Shown here one piece after another: positions 16,774 to 26,209 of a stretch of 64,000 nt of DNA. The translations under genes were made by a program, and so were the position numbers. Below the pieces are notes generated by a model that did no database searches, was not told where the DNA came from, and saw nothing but the letters and a program-made list of their open reading frames with translations. This DNA comes from BOG-931 sp963781725 (GTDB lineage: Bacteria > Pseudomonadota > Alphaproteobacteria > Rhizobiales > Xanthobacteraceae): NCBI GenBank assembly GCA_963781725.1, contig CAWAGV010000001.1:1488001-1552000 (forward strand), given 5' to 3'. The first letter of the stretch is position 1. The number at the start of each line of letters is the position of its first letter.

Positions 16774-18198
16774 GTGAGACGATTTCTTCTTGGTATCGCC
16801 GCCGCATCGCTGGCGGCGTCGACCATTGCAGCGCACAGCGCCGATCTTCCGCTCAAGGCGCCGCCGCCTGTGCCCGGATGGTCATGGGACGGCTTCTACG
16901 CCGGCGTTGACGGCGGTTACAGCGCCGGCCGGACGCAGGCTTATCAAAGCATTCCCGGGATCCCGTTCGTCGGCGGCGATACCGCCGCCGTCACTTTCAA
17001 CGGCGCACTGTTCGGCGCACAGGCCGGTTTCAACAAGCAGTTCGGCCATCTCGTCGTCGGCGCCGAGGGCGATGTGCAATGGACCGGCGAGCAGGGCAAC
17101 AACTGCGTTGTGATCTGTTTCATGCAGGCCAATGGTGAATTCGATGCCGGCATCGTGGCCCAACAGCTCGACTGGTTCGCCACATTGCGCGGCCGCCTCG
17201 GTTGGGCCAATGACGGCTACCTGCTGTTCGTGACCGCGGGCCCCGCATGGGGCGGCGTGCACACCAAGAACATTTATTGGGTCGATACGACCCCGCCGTG
17301 GGTTGCCGACTTTGATTCCGTTCGCTCGGGGCTGGCCGCGGGTTTCGGCATCGAAGCCAGGCTTTTCGGCAACTGGACCGGCAAGATCGAGTACCTCTAT
17401 CTCGATTTCCCCGGCGCAAATTCCGTGTTGAACATTCCCGGATTATTTCCGGTCTTTGCAAATACCGGCCGCTTGCATGACGACATCATCCGTGCCGGCG
17501 TGAATTACCAGTTCGGCGCATTGCCCGGCACCGCACCGGCGCTGTACGCGACCGCCCGGACCGCGATGCGGCGCTGGACCTGGACCGGCTTTTACCTCGG
17601 CATCAACGGTGGTTACGGCGCCGCCGCCGATCCAACCAACCAGGCAATCCCCAATGGCGGGTTCGGAGCATTCACGCATCAAAATGCCAGCGTGGCGCCG
17701 GCCGGCGGCCTGTTCGGCGGTCAAGGCGGTTACAACTGGCAATCCGGCCATGTCGTATTCGGTGTCGAAGCCGACGCACAGTGGACCGGCCAGGATGGAC
17801 ACACCTGCGGCATCAGCTGCACGAGCGGCGGTGTGGCGGACATCCAACAGAAGCTGCAATGGTTCGCGACCGGTCGCGGCCGCATCGGCTGGGCCGAAGA
17901 CGGCTATCTGTTCTACGCCACCGGCGGCGGCGCTGCCGGCCGGATCACCGAGACCGACATATTCCAGAACGTACCGGCTTCGGGCACGTTCACGCACACG
18001 CTTGACGGCTGGACCGCGGGTCTTGGTGCCGAAGCCCACCTGGGCGGCAATTTGAGCGGCAAGATCGAATACCTGCACATCGGCTTCGGCAGCACCACGA
18101 ATACGATGTCCGATGGCGCCGGTGGAATTCTGGTCACCCACAGCGTAGTTCACGACGACATCTTCCGCGCCGGGCTGAACTACAAGCTGGGCGGCTGA
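16774..18198 (+). CDS. Outer membrane beta-barrel protein, two Omp25-like barrels in tandem
   Basis: 474 residues from a GTG start. After a signal peptide (about 1-22) the mature end 'ADLPLKAPPP' is typical of rhizobial Omp25/31 porin-like proteins. Two homologous barrel units follow. Unit 1 (about 37-251) opens 'WSWDGFYAGVDGGY' and closes 'LHDDIIRAGVNYQFG'; unit 2 (about 270-474) opens 'WTWTGFYLGINGGYG' and closes 'VHDDIFRAGLNYKLGG'. Shared inner motifs are 'VVGAEGDVQWTGEQG'/'VFGVEADAQWTGQDG' and 'LRGRLGWANDGYL'/'GRGRIGWAEDGYLF'. Normal family members have one barrel of about 230 residues, so this is an internal duplication. Each unit has a Cys pair in the same loop ('NNCVVICF' and 'HTCGISC'). 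Confidence 0.85.
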   Translation: MRRFLLGIAAASLAASTIAAHSADLPLKAPPPVPGWSWDGFYAGVDGGYSAGRTQAYQSIPGIPFVGGDTAAVTFNGALFGAQAGFNKQFGHLVVGAEGDVQWTGEQGNNCVVICFMQANGEFDAGIVAQQLDWFATLRGRLGWANDGYLLFVTAGPAWGGVHTKNIYWVDTTPPWVADFDSVRSGLAAGFGIEARLFGNWTGKIEYLYLDFPGANSVLNIPGLFPVFANTGRLHDDIIRAGVNYQFGALPGTAPALYATARTAMRRWTWTGFYLGINGGYGAAADPTNQAIPNGGFGAFTHQNASVAPAGGLFGGQGGYNWQSGHVVFGVEADAQWTGQDGHTCGISCTSGGVADIQQKLQWFATGRGRIGWAEDGYLFYATGGGAAGRITETDIFQNVPASGTFTHTLDGWTAGLGAEAHLGGNLSGKIEYLHIGFGSTTNTMSDGAGGILVTHSVVHDDIFRAGLNYKLGG

Positions 18199-18384
18199 GC
18201 ACCGGCTCGCGCGGCCTGGCGCATAGTTCTCCCAAAGGACCTGTCATTGCCGCGCCCGTCGCGTCATGCCCTTTGCATCTGCCGATGTTGAGCGATCCGG
18301 ATTAAGCGCGGCGTAACGACCGGACAAAGCGCGACCGCCGGGCGCGGCTTCGGCTCTGCCAAGATAGATACACCATCGGAAGTT

Positions 18385-20739
18385 GTGATAATAACGTCCC
18401 GTCCCGCGGGGGGATGGGGGGCGAAGTCCTCAATAGAAAGGGCGGCCGAAGCGCTGCAACTGTCTATGACGGCTTCCACGAGCAGTGAAGCGCCGGCGCC
18501 GCAGTCTGTTGCGGCTTCGGCGCGTGCCGATGCGCCGGCGGCACAGGCGACATCGCGCTTCAGCACGTTCACGCGCAGCGCGATTTCGGATTCCATTGCC
18601 GGCGTGATCGCGTCGGTTGTCCTGATCGCCAACATCGTTTCGTTTGGCGCGCTGATGTTTCCGGGCCAATTGAACATCGGCATCCCGATCGCAACCTGGG
18701 CGATGCTGATTGGTAGCTGCGCCGGCGGCCTATGGATCGCAGTGGCGACGTCACTACCGCCGCTGTCGACCGGCATCGACTCGCCAACCGGCACCGTTCT
18801 CATCCTGCTGAGCGCGATGACCGGCGGCCGCATTATTGCGGCCGGCGGCAGCCCGCAGGATGCCGTCCAGGCCGTCATGCTGGTGTTTGTCGCGGCGACA
18901 TTGGCCTGCGGCGTCCTGCTCTACATTCTTGGCGTCTGTCGTCTCGGCTCATATTTCAGGTTTGTACCGTCGAGCGTTGTTGGCGGCTTTCTGTCCGCGA
19001 CCGGATTCTTCCTGCTGGCCGGCGGCATACGGATTACCACCGGGCGGCCGATCACGCTCGACGGGCTTGTGGCGCCGTGGAGCGCGCCCGAGACGCTTAA
19101 AGTCGCAAGCGCGGCTTGCACGCTGATCATCCTGCTGTCGATGCGCCGCTGGATCAAATCGGCGTTCGCGCTGCCGGCGACACTGCTGGCGATGTGGATC
19201 GGCTCGGTCGCTCTGTTGCGCGCCTTTGGGCTGAGCGGCGTGGAGCACGGCTGGTACTTCCATTCGCTCGGAACGCTCAGCCGATGGTCGCCGTTCACCG
19301 CACTTCATACATCGCAGCTCACCGGACCGATGTTTGTCCGGCTGCTGCCCGAAATACTGGTCACCGCCATTGTCGCGCTGATTTCGCTGGTGACAAAAGT
19401 GTCCAGCATCGAGACCGCGCGTCAGGCGTCGGCCGATCTCGACCGCGAGCTGCGCGCCCACGGCGTCGCGGCGCTTGTCGCGGCTCCGCTCGGCGGCGTC
19501 GCCGGCAGCCTTCAGGTCGGCACCAGCCGGCTGCTCGAACACCTTGGCGGCGCCCGGATGAGCGGCGTCGCCTGCGCCATGACGATGGGCATCGTCGGCA
19601 TGGCCAATTTCGATCTGCCGGGATTGATCCCGATCCCGCTGGTCGCCGGCCTGGTGTTCTATCTGGCTTACAGTTTCATCTTCGACGCGCTGTGGCGGCC
19701 CTACCAGCAGCGCGCCTGGTTCGATCTCGGACTTGCGGTCTTCATCGCCATCGTCTGCCTGCAGTACGGCTATCTCACCGGCGTGCTTGCCGGCCTGGTC
19801 TGCGCCTGCATGATCTTCACGGTGAGTTACGCGCAGCTCGGCGTGATACGCCGGCACGCGACCCGGGCGCAGGTGCCGAGCCACGTCGTGCGTTCGCCCG
19901 AGGCGACGGCGTATCTGCGTCAGAACGGCGACGCCCTCCAGATCTATTGGCTGTCCGGCTATATTTTCTTCGGCTCCTCGGAGGGCCTGTTCGAACGTAT
20001 TCAGGCCGATATCGAAAAAATAGTCCCTCGGCAGGTGAGTTACGTCCTGCTCGACTTCGGCCAGGTTTCCGGGTCCGACAGTTCGGCCATTCTCAGCCTC
20101 GGTAAATTGCGTAACTTCTGCACGCGGCAGGGAACGACTCTGGTTTACTCCTCGCTTTCAACATCGAGCCGCAAAGTGCTCGAACGGGGCGGATTCTTCC
20201 GCGGCAAAAATCCCTGCCAGGTGTTCGACGACTTCCAGACCGCTTTGGTCTGGTGCGAGAGACAGATGCTGGCCAAGTCCGGCATTGTGATCGACCCCAG
20301 TCACGCCGGATTTGAAGCATGGCTGCAGCAGCGTCTTGGACCGGCGGTCTCCGCGCCGGAACTGATCGGCTATCTTGAACAAAAAGATATCGCCGCAGCG
20401 CAAGTCATCTATCGCGAGGGCGAAGCGGCCGACACCGTCGATCTCGTAGCTGCCGGCAATCTCAATGTCGATATCGCAACCGAGACCGGCGGAACGCGGC
20501 GGCTGCGGCGCCTCGCAACCCACACCGTGGTCGGCGAAATGGGTTTCTTCCGGCGCTCGACCCGCTCCGCCACCGTATCGTCGGATGGCCCCGCCGTCCT
20601 GTTCTCGATGACGCGGGCCAATCTGGATCGGATGCGGCGCGAGCGGCCTGACCTCGCCGGCGCGTTCGATGATTTCATTGTCCGTGTGCTTGCCGACCGG
20701 CTCGACGCCACCAACCGTGAAATCTCCGCTCTGGAGTAG
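18385..20739 (+). CDS. SulP family anion transporter fused to STAS and cyclic-nucleotide-binding domains
   Basis: Up to 784 residues. The start is unsure: GTG at 18385 with GGAAG close by, or ATG at 18466 without a ribosome site. After a low-complexity Ala/Ser N-terminus (to about 60) comes a SulP membrane region with about 10-12 segments (about 65-495). A STAS domain follows (about 515-630, 'YVLLDFGQVSGSDSSAILSLGKL'), then a cNMP-binding beta roll (about 655-780: 'VIYREGEAADTVDLVAAG', 'THTVVGEMGFFRRSTRSATV'). SulP proteins carry sulfate, bicarbonate or dicarboxylates. The cNMP module suggests gating by a nucleotide, although the phosphate-binding arginine motif is only partly kept. It is convergent with the APC permease. 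Confidence 0.88.
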   Translation: MIITSRPAGGWGAKSSIERAAEALQLSMTASTSSEAPAPQSVAASARADAPAAQATSRFSTFTRSAISDSIAGVIASVVLIANIVSFGALMFPGQLNIGIPIATWAMLIGSCAGGLWIAVATSLPPLSTGIDSPTGTVLILLSAMTGGRIIAAGGSPQDAVQAVMLVFVAATLACGVLLYILGVCRLGSYFRFVPSSVVGGFLSATGFFLLAGGIRITTGRPITLDGLVAPWSAPETLKVASAACTLIILLSMRRWIKSAFALPATLLAMWIGSVALLRAFGLSGVEHGWYFHSLGTLSRWSPFTALHTSQLTGPMFVRLLPEILVTAIVALISLVTKVSSIETARQASADLDRELRAHGVAALVAAPLGGVAGSLQVGTSRLLEHLGGARMSGVACAMTMGIVGMANFDLPGLIPIPLVAGLVFYLAYSFIFDALWRPYQQRAWFDLGLAVFIAIVCLQYGYLTGVLAGLVCACMIFTVSYAQLGVIRRHATRAQVPSHVVRSPEATAYLRQNGDALQIYWLSGYIFFGSSEGLFERIQADIEKIVPRQVSYVLLDFGQVSGSDSSAILSLGKLRNFCTRQGTTLVYSSLSTSSRKVLERGGFFRGKNPCQVFDDFQTALVWCERQMLAKSGIVIDPSHAGFEAWLQQRLGPAVSAPELIGYLEQKDIAAAQVIYREGEAADTVDLVAAGNLNVDIATETGGTRRLRRLATHTVVGEMGFFRRSTRSATVSSDGPAVLFSMTRANLDRMRRERPDLAGAFDDFIVRVLADRLDATNREISALE

Positions 20740-20757
20740 CCCGCAGCCCTACCCCCT

Positions 20758-22203
20758 TCAGCTCTGCGCGGCGACCGCGGGATCGGCGACTTCGGTCCGC
20801 CGCCGAAAGAACGCCGGCAGGACAAGCCGCATCCACAGCATCAGCACGACGCCGATCAGCATGCCGCCGGCGCCGAAGATCAGCGCCGCGCCGACGCCGG
20901 CAAACGACGTCTTGCTCTGGTCGGGGCTGGCGTAATTGATGCAGGAGCCGACGAACAGCGCCGTCATGCTCAACCCGCCCACCGCCGGGATCAGGCCGAT
21001 GAAGATGAAATTCTTCGCACTCTTGAAAATCTCGCGGCGGAAATAGGCGACGCAGGCAAATCCGGTCAGCCCGTAGTAGAACGCGATGCCGATCGCGGTC
21101 GCGGTCACCGAGTTGGTGAGCACGTTGTTGTTGGAGAATATGACCAGCGCCAGATACCAGGCGATCGACACTGCGCCCATCGCCAGCGTGGCGACCCCCG
21201 GCGTCAGATGGCGCGGATGGATTTCGGCGAATTCCTTCGGTAGCGAACCGGCGCGCGCCATCGACAGTGCGGTCCGCACCGCGGGCAGGATCGTGGTCTG
21301 GGTGCAGGCCGCAGCCGAGGTCAGCACCGCGATCAGCAGCAGTTTGTCCATGCCGGAGCCGAGCACGTGGCTGGCGAGCGGCGCAAGGAAATCGTCGCCG
21401 CCGTATTTCTCGAGTTCCGGCTCGGCAAAGGCAATCGCGGCGCAGGCCACGATCGCGTAGATGCAGACCAGCAGCAGCGTCGACACCACCGCGGCGAGTG
21501 CCGGCGCGCCCTTCGGATTTTCGGTCTCCTCGTTCACCGCGGCGCCGGTATCCCAGCCCCAATAGATGAAGATCGCGATCAGCATCGCCTGCATGAAGTC
21601 GGTGCCGCTGTCGATGGTGAAAGGGTTGAACCACGACAGCGCGATCCGCGTTCCCGGCACCGCGCCGGAATAGACCTTGGTCAGCGCCACCGCGGCAAAG
21701 ATCAGCAGGATGACGATCTCGGCGGCGAGCAGCACCTTCTGCGAATTCGCCGAAAGCTCGATCCCGATGTAGCAGACCAGCGTCATCAGCACGATCCAGG
21801 CCACGCCGACCGCGGTGACCGCCGCAGTCGTCGGCTCGGCGATACCGGCGAGATGCAATGAATATTCGCCGGCAATCTGCGACAGGCCGGGCATCACCAG
21901 GATGTCGGTGACGATGATGGCCCAGCCGCCGAGCCAGCCGCCATACGGGCCGAAGGCGCGCGTCGCCCAGGAGAACGTCGTGCCACAATCGGGGTCGGCG
22001 CGATTGAGGTGATAGTAGGCGACCGCGATGAACAGCATCGGCAGGAAGGCCAGGACGATGACCGACGGCAGCCCGAACTTCGCCGCCGCCACCAGCGCCG
22101 GTAGCGCCGCCGCCAGCGAATAGGCCGGCGCCGTCGAGGCAACACCAATGACAAGATTGGACCCAAACGAGATCGCGTTCTTCTTTAGCCCCGCTTCACT
22201 CAT
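20758..22203 (-). CDS. APC family amino acid/polyamine permease
   Basis: 481 residues from the ATG at 22203. Twelve hydrophobic segments and the APC signature in segment 1 ('SFGSNLVIGVASTAPAYSLA') are present. Later motifs are 'DPDCGTTFSWATRAFGPYGGWLGGW', 'IFIYWGWDTGAAVNEETENPK' in segment 6 and 'SMARAGSLPKEFAEIHPRHLTPGVA'. The latter two are characteristic of the APC superfamily in general. It takes up an amino acid, amine or similar compound; specificity is not readable. A longer frame from 22308 exists but would lack a sensible N-terminus. It is divergent from the TRAP operon, with about 130 bases between starts. Confidence 0.87.
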   Translation of the reverse strand: MSEAGLKKNAISFGSNLVIGVASTAPAYSLAAALPALVAAAKFGLPSVIVLAFLPMLFIAVAYYHLNRADPDCGTTFSWATRAFGPYGGWLGGWAIIVTDILVMPGLSQIAGEYSLHLAGIAEPTTAAVTAVGVAWIVLMTLVCYIGIELSANSQKVLLAAEIVILLIFAAVALTKVYSGAVPGTRIALSWFNPFTIDSGTDFMQAMLIAIFIYWGWDTGAAVNEETENPKGAPALAAVVSTLLLVCIYAIVACAAIAFAEPELEKYGGDDFLAPLASHVLGSGMDKLLLIAVLTSAAACTQTTILPAVRTALSMARAGSLPKEFAEIHPRHLTPGVATLAMGAVSIAWYLALVIFSNNNVLTNSVTATAIGIAFYYGLTGFACVAYFRREIFKSAKNFIFIGLIPAVGGLSMTALFVGSCINYASPDQSKTSFAGVGAALIFGAGGMLIGVVLMLWMRLVLPAFFRRRTEVADPAVAAQS

Positions 22204-22331
22204 GCCGCGTCGAAATGCCCCTGCCCGGCCACCATCGGTATTCTGCCCGCCCAGGCGGCCGATCCCTTGGCGAGCCCCTGCGCCACAGTATAATCGCCGC
22301 AATAACAACGGGTCATCATTGGGGGGAACGA

Positions 22332-23351
22332 ATGAACGGGAAAATTTGCGCCGTACTGGCCGCGGCGGCCGTCGCAGGCCTCGCGCCGCTCAAGCCGGCG
22401 TCGGCGGCCGACTTCGTGATGAAGATGGGCACCGCCACCATCAACGAGACGCAGCATCAATTCCTCAAGTTCTACAAGGAAGAGGTCGAGAAGGCCTCCG
22501 GCGGCCGCATCGAGGTACAGGTTTATCCGGCAAGCCAGCTCGGCCCGATCCCGCGCGAAATCGAAGGCGTTCAGCTCGGTAACATCCAGGGCTTCATCGG
22601 CCCGGTCGATTTCTTTGTCGGCGTCGATCCGCGCTTCGGCGTGTTCTCCGCGCCGCTGCTGTTCAGCGACGAAGCCAATGCCGAGGCGACGATCCACGAT
22701 CCCGCCGTGCAGAAGGCGACGTTCGACCTTGCCACCCCGAAACGTATGATCGGTATCGCCAATCTTGCAATTGGCGCATCCGACTACGGCGCCAAGAAAC
22801 CGCTGATGACGCTTGCCGATTTTAACGGCAAGAAACTGCGCATCAACGGCACCGAGCTGGAGCGGCAAAAAATGGCCAAGCTCGGCGCCACCGGCGTCGG
22901 CATGCCGCTATCTGAAGTGATGCCCGCGCTGGATCAGGGCACCATCGACGGCACCATCTCCGGCATGTCGGTGTTCGTGGCGCTGAAGATGAACGACCTG
23001 ATCAAGACCATCACCGTCACCAACGACACCTATCTGATCGCCATCGCTGTGGTGTCGAAGGCATGGCTCGATACGCTGCCGTCGGACTTGCAGAAGGTCG
23101 TGCTCGACGCCGGACCGGTGGTCCAGGCGCGGTCGCAGAAGTGGGAAGCCGACTTCAACACGCAGCTGGATCAGGATTGGATCAAGCTTGGCGGCAATAT
23201 TCACAAGATCGATGCCGTCCAGGCCGCTCAACTGAAGCAGCTGCTCGGCCCCGTGGCCGACAACGTTACCAAGGATCAGCCGGCCGTGCATGACATGCTG
23301 CAATTGGTACGCGACGCGGCCGCCAAACACGCAACGCCGGCGCAGAAGTAG
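22332..23351 (+). CDS. dctP: TRAP transporter substrate-binding protein DctP
   Basis: 339 residues from the ATG at 22332, with GGGGGG 5 bases upstream. A Sec signal peptide (cleavage near 'ASAADF') leads to 'VMKMGTATINETQHQFLKFY', 'GGRIEVQVYPASQLGPIPREIEG', 'LADFNGKKLRINGTELERQ' and 'LSEVMPALDQGTIDG'. It is the periplasmic receptor of the TRAP system encoded with the next two genes. Ligands of this family are mostly organic acids bound through a conserved arginine ('KLRING'). It is the only one of three DctP genes in the window that has its membrane partners. Confidence 0.92.
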   Translation: MNGKICAVLAAAAVAGLAPLKPASAADFVMKMGTATINETQHQFLKFYKEEVEKASGGRIEVQVYPASQLGPIPREIEGVQLGNIQGFIGPVDFFVGVDPRFGVFSAPLLFSDEANAEATIHDPAVQKATFDLATPKRMIGIANLAIGASDYGAKKPLMTLADFNGKKLRINGTELERQKMAKLGATGVGMPLSEVMPALDQGTIDGTISGMSVFVALKMNDLIKTITVTNDTYLIAIAVVSKAWLDTLPSDLQKVVLDAGPVVQARSQKWEADFNTQLDQDWIKLGGNIHKIDAVQAAQLKQLLGPVADNVTKDQPAVHDMLQLVRDAAAKHATPAQK

Positions 23352-23435
23352 TCGCTTCTGCCCGCGGTTCGCTGCGCGACAGCGTCAGGTGTAAAGGCGC
23401 CAGGCTGTAGCGGGGCACGGTAAAAAGGGACGTGA

Positions 23436-23951
23436 ATGCGCGACGCCCTGCTCCGCTCCGCCAAAGCGCTGATGGTCGTGCTGCGCGTGTCGGCGGCGCT
23501 GATGCTGGTCGCCAGCGTCGCGGTGAACTTCGCCAACATCATTGGCCGCTATTTCTTTTCGGTCTCGATCGCCTGGGCGGAAGAGGTGATGTTGTTCCTG
23601 ATGATCGCGGCAGTGTTCCTTGCCGCGCCTCCGGTCGGCTGGCTCGGCCGCCATATCCGCATGGACGTTATCGTCTCGATGCTGCCGTCGCGGGCCCGCA
23701 TGGTGTTCGAAGTGTTCTCCGAACTCATAACGATCGCGACCTGCATCATGGCCGCGATCTTTGCGTGGCCGGTAATCGCCATGCTCGACGAACTCGACCA
23801 GCGCAGCGCCATGGCGAATATCCCGCTGGTCATTCCGCAGGCCGCCGTGCCGCTGGGGCTGGCGCTGATGGCGCTATTGATCGCGGTGCGGCTGATGACG
23901 CTTGGCGTCCGCCACGACGACGTGATTTCAAGCCGCGAAGTCGAGCACTGA
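23436..23951 (+). CDS. dctQ: TRAP transporter small permease DctQ
   Basis: 171 residues with four membrane helices. The family motif 'VAVNFANIIGRYFFSVSIAWAEEVMLFLMI' region shows the conserved Arg-Tyr and the paired Glu residues (AWAEE) in helix 2. It bridges DctP and DctM in the inner membrane. It starts 84 bases after dctP and ends one base before dctM starts, so the two permease genes are probably translationally coupled. Confidence 0.92.
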   Translation: MRDALLRSAKALMVVLRVSAALMLVASVAVNFANIIGRYFFSVSIAWAEEVMLFLMIAAVFLAAPPVGWLGRHIRMDVIVSMLPSRARMVFEVFSELITIATCIMAAIFAWPVIAMLDELDQRSAMANIPLVIPQAAVPLGLALMALLIAVRLMTLGVRHDDVISSREVEH

Positions 23952-23952
23952 A

Positions 23953-25233
23953 ATGGCGGCAGGCTTTGTCTACTTCATCCTGCCGACGCTCCTGCTGCTG
24001 CTCGGCCTGCCGATCTTTGTCGTCCTGATCCTCACCTCGACCGCCGCGATCGTATTCGTCGCTCATGTGCCGACCCAGGCGGTGCAGACCTACATGTTCG
24101 GCGCGCTCGACAACTTTCCGCTGCTCGCGGTGCCGTTTTTCGTCCTCGCCGGCGAGATCATGGGCCGCGGCGGCATCGCCAATCGCGTCGTCACCTGGGT
24201 GGTGTCGATCATCGGCGGCGTGCGCGGGTCGCTCGCAGTAACGACCGTCGCGTCCTCGGAGCTGTTTGGCGCCATGGCCCACACCACAGTCGGCACCGTG
24301 GTCGCGATCGGCCGGCTGCTGTTTCCGTCGCTGACCAAGCATGGCTACAGTGAACGCTTTGCGGTTGCCTTGATCACCTCGTCCGGCGCGGTCGCGGTGA
24401 TCATTCCGCCGTCGATCGCGATGATTCTTTACGCGATGACCGCGCAGGTCTCGGCGATCAAGCTGTTTACCGCCGGCATCCTGCCGAGCCTGCTGATCGG
24501 CATCGTCGATGCGATCTATGTGATGATCTATGCGCGGATCAAAATGGTGCCGCTATCGGCTCCGGCGCGCTGGAAGAATATCTGGGAGTCGACCAAAGAG
24601 GCGAGCTGGGCGATCGGCACCATCGTGGTGATCTTCGGCGGCATCTATGGCGGCGTGTTCACGCCGACCGAAGCCGCCGGCGTCGCCGTGGTCTACTCGC
24701 TGTTCGTCGCCATGGTCATCTATCGCGAGATCGGCTTCGCCGAGCTGTGGCAGGTGCTGGTCAGCTCGGTTTATCTGATCGCCCAGATCCTGATCATCGT
24801 GACCGGCGCCGGCGTCTACTCCTACCTGATGACAACAAGCGGCATTCCGCAGCGGGTCATCGATCAGGTCAGCGCCATGGCGCTGCCGCACTGGCAGACG
24901 CTGCTGTTCGTCAACTGCGGGCTGCTTGTTGCCGGAAGCTTCCTTGAGCCGCCGGCCGCAATCCTGATCTTGACCCCGCTGCTGCTGCCGGTCGTGCAAG
25001 CTGCCGGCGTTAACGCGCTGCACTTCGGCATCATCATGGCGGTGAACCTGAGCATCGGCCTTTACATGCCGCCATTCGGCCTGAACCTGTTCGCGGCCAA
25101 AGCCATCTTTAATGTGCCGATGGGCATGATCTACCGCGGCGTGCTGCCGTTCGTCGTGGTGAACTTTCTGGCGCTTCTGGTCATTACCTATGTGCCGGCG
25201 ATCTCGATGGTGCTGCTTGGGATCGGGCGGTAA
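23953..25233 (+). CDS. dctM: TRAP transporter large permease DctM
   Basis: 426 residues, the normal size, with about twelve hydrophobic segments. Family motifs include 'FPLLAVPFFVLAGEIMGRGGIANR', 'SSELFGAMAHTTVGTVVAIGRL' (in most DctMs this reads xxSGSxxA), 'VIIPPSIAMILYAM' and 'GVFTPTEAAGVAVVYS'. It is the Na+-coupled membrane domain that moves the ligand delivered by DctP. The usual 'FAxMSGS' element reads 'SSELFGAMAHTTVG', a small deviation in the substrate path. The downstream flavin reductase gene follows after 15 bases. Confidence 0.92.
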   Translation: MAAGFVYFILPTLLLLLGLPIFVVLILTSTAAIVFVAHVPTQAVQTYMFGALDNFPLLAVPFFVLAGEIMGRGGIANRVVTWVVSIIGGVRGSLAVTTVASSELFGAMAHTTVGTVVAIGRLLFPSLTKHGYSERFAVALITSSGAVAVIIPPSIAMILYAMTAQVSAIKLFTAGILPSLLIGIVDAIYVMIYARIKMVPLSAPARWKNIWESTKEASWAIGTIVVIFGGIYGGVFTPTEAAGVAVVYSLFVAMVIYREIGFAELWQVLVSSVYLIAQILIIVTGAGVYSYLMTTSGIPQRVIDQVSAMALPHWQTLLFVNCGLLVAGSFLEPPAAILILTPLLLPVVQAAGVNALHFGIIMAVNLSIGLYMPPFGLNLFAAKAIFNVPMGMIYRGVLPFVVVNFLALLVITYVPAISMVLLGIGR

Positions 25234-25248
25234 CCGGGAGCGCTGCCG

Positions 25249-25800
25249 ATGACCAAAAAAACCGATTTTCCGGTTTCCGACGTCCGGCGTTATCTCGAAC
25301 CCGGTCCGATCGTGCTGGTGTCGTCGGCCTGGCGCGGCCAGACCAACATCATGACCATGGGCTGGCACACGGTGATGGAATTCGTGCCGTCGCTGGTCGG
25401 CTGCATGATCTCGGCGGGAAATCACAGCCACGACATGATCCGCCGCAGCGGCGAATGTGTGATCAACGTGCCGACCACGGCCTTGACCCGCAAGGTCGTC
25501 GGCATCGGCAATTGCTCCGGCGCCTCGACCGACAAATTCAAGACCTTCAGGCTGACGCCGGAGCCGGCTTCGCAGGTGAAGGCGCCGCTGATCGGCGAGT
25601 GTTACGCGAGCTTTGAATGCAAGGTCAGCGACGACCGGCTGGTCTCGCAATACAGCTTCTTCATTTTCGAGGTGGTCAAGGCGCATGTCGCGCCGCGGCC
25701 GAAATATCCGCAAACCCTGCACTACACCGGCGACGGTGTCTTCATGGTGTCAGGCAAGATCATCAGCCGGCGCAGCCAGTTTCGGCCGGGAATGCTGTAG
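25249..25800 (+). CDS. Flavin reductase family (flavoredoxin-like) protein
   Basis: 183 residues with an FMN-binding split barrel: 'YLEPGPIVLVSSAWRGQTNIMTMGWHTVMEF' region early, 'HDMIRRSGECVINVPT' in the middle and 'PLIGECYASFECKVSD' later. The middle and late motifs are typical of flavoredoxins that bind FMN in anaerobes and proteobacteria. It is the fourth gene of the TRAP operon by spacing (15 bases after dctM). Linkage to uptake of an aromatic or organic acid suggests it may supply reduced flavin to, or directly reduce, the imported compound; that is inference. Confidence 0.85.
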   Translation: MTKKTDFPVSDVRRYLEPGPIVLVSSAWRGQTNIMTMGWHTVMEFVPSLVGCMISAGNHSHDMIRRSGECVINVPTTALTRKVVGIGNCSGASTDKFKTFRLTPEPASQVKAPLIGECYASFECKVSDDRLVSQYSFFIFEVVKAHVAPRPKYPQTLHYTGDGVFMVSGKIISRRSQFRPGML

Positions 25801-25896
25801 CTGTTGCCAAAATCGGCACAATTTTAAACATTTCCAGCCGGCAATTTTAGATAATTCCGCCGACATTGCCCCGGTCTTATTCCGGCCGAGGCAATC

Positions 25897-26187
25897 ATGA
25901 GCGACTTCTGGAATAACTGGATGGAAGCGGTCCGCTTCACCTGCGAAGCGCAGGGTGTGATGTCGGCGCGGCTGATGCTGTTCGCTTCCGGAGCGCCCAG
26001 CGCGGTCGATGAAGCCGCTGAAATGATCGCCGAGAAGATCTCGGCATTCGCCCAGGCCGGCAAGGCCGCGGAGCAGGCTTTGAAAGAGGGCCTCGGCTTC
26101 TACACCGCTGCCGAACACGCATTCCTGCCGCTGAAGGCGTGCGTGCACGCCAACAGCGACAGGCTGCTCGGCGCAGCGCCTTACTGA
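25897..26187 (+). CDS. Small helical protein, phasin-like
   Basis: 96 residues, with GAGG upstream of the ATG at 25897. The sequence is largely helical and amphipathic ('WNNWMEAVRFTCEAQGVMSARLM', 'EMIAEKISAFAQAGKAAEQAL' regions) with no signal peptide and an aromatic-rich start (FWNNW). This looks like the small phasin-like proteins that coat polyhydroxyalkanoate granules in rhizobia, but the match is by composition and pattern, not by a clear motif. The 96-base upstream gap is AT-richer than the surroundings and holds the near-repeat CGGCACAATTTT/CGGCAATTTTAG, a possible promoter element. Confidence 0.6.
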   Translation: MSDFWNNWMEAVRFTCEAQGVMSARLMLFASGAPSAVDEAAEMIAEKISAFAQAGKAAEQALKEGLGFYTAAEHAFLPLKACVHANSDRLLGAAPY

Positions 26188-26209
26188 ATAATCCATTTTC
26201 GCTTTCCCG

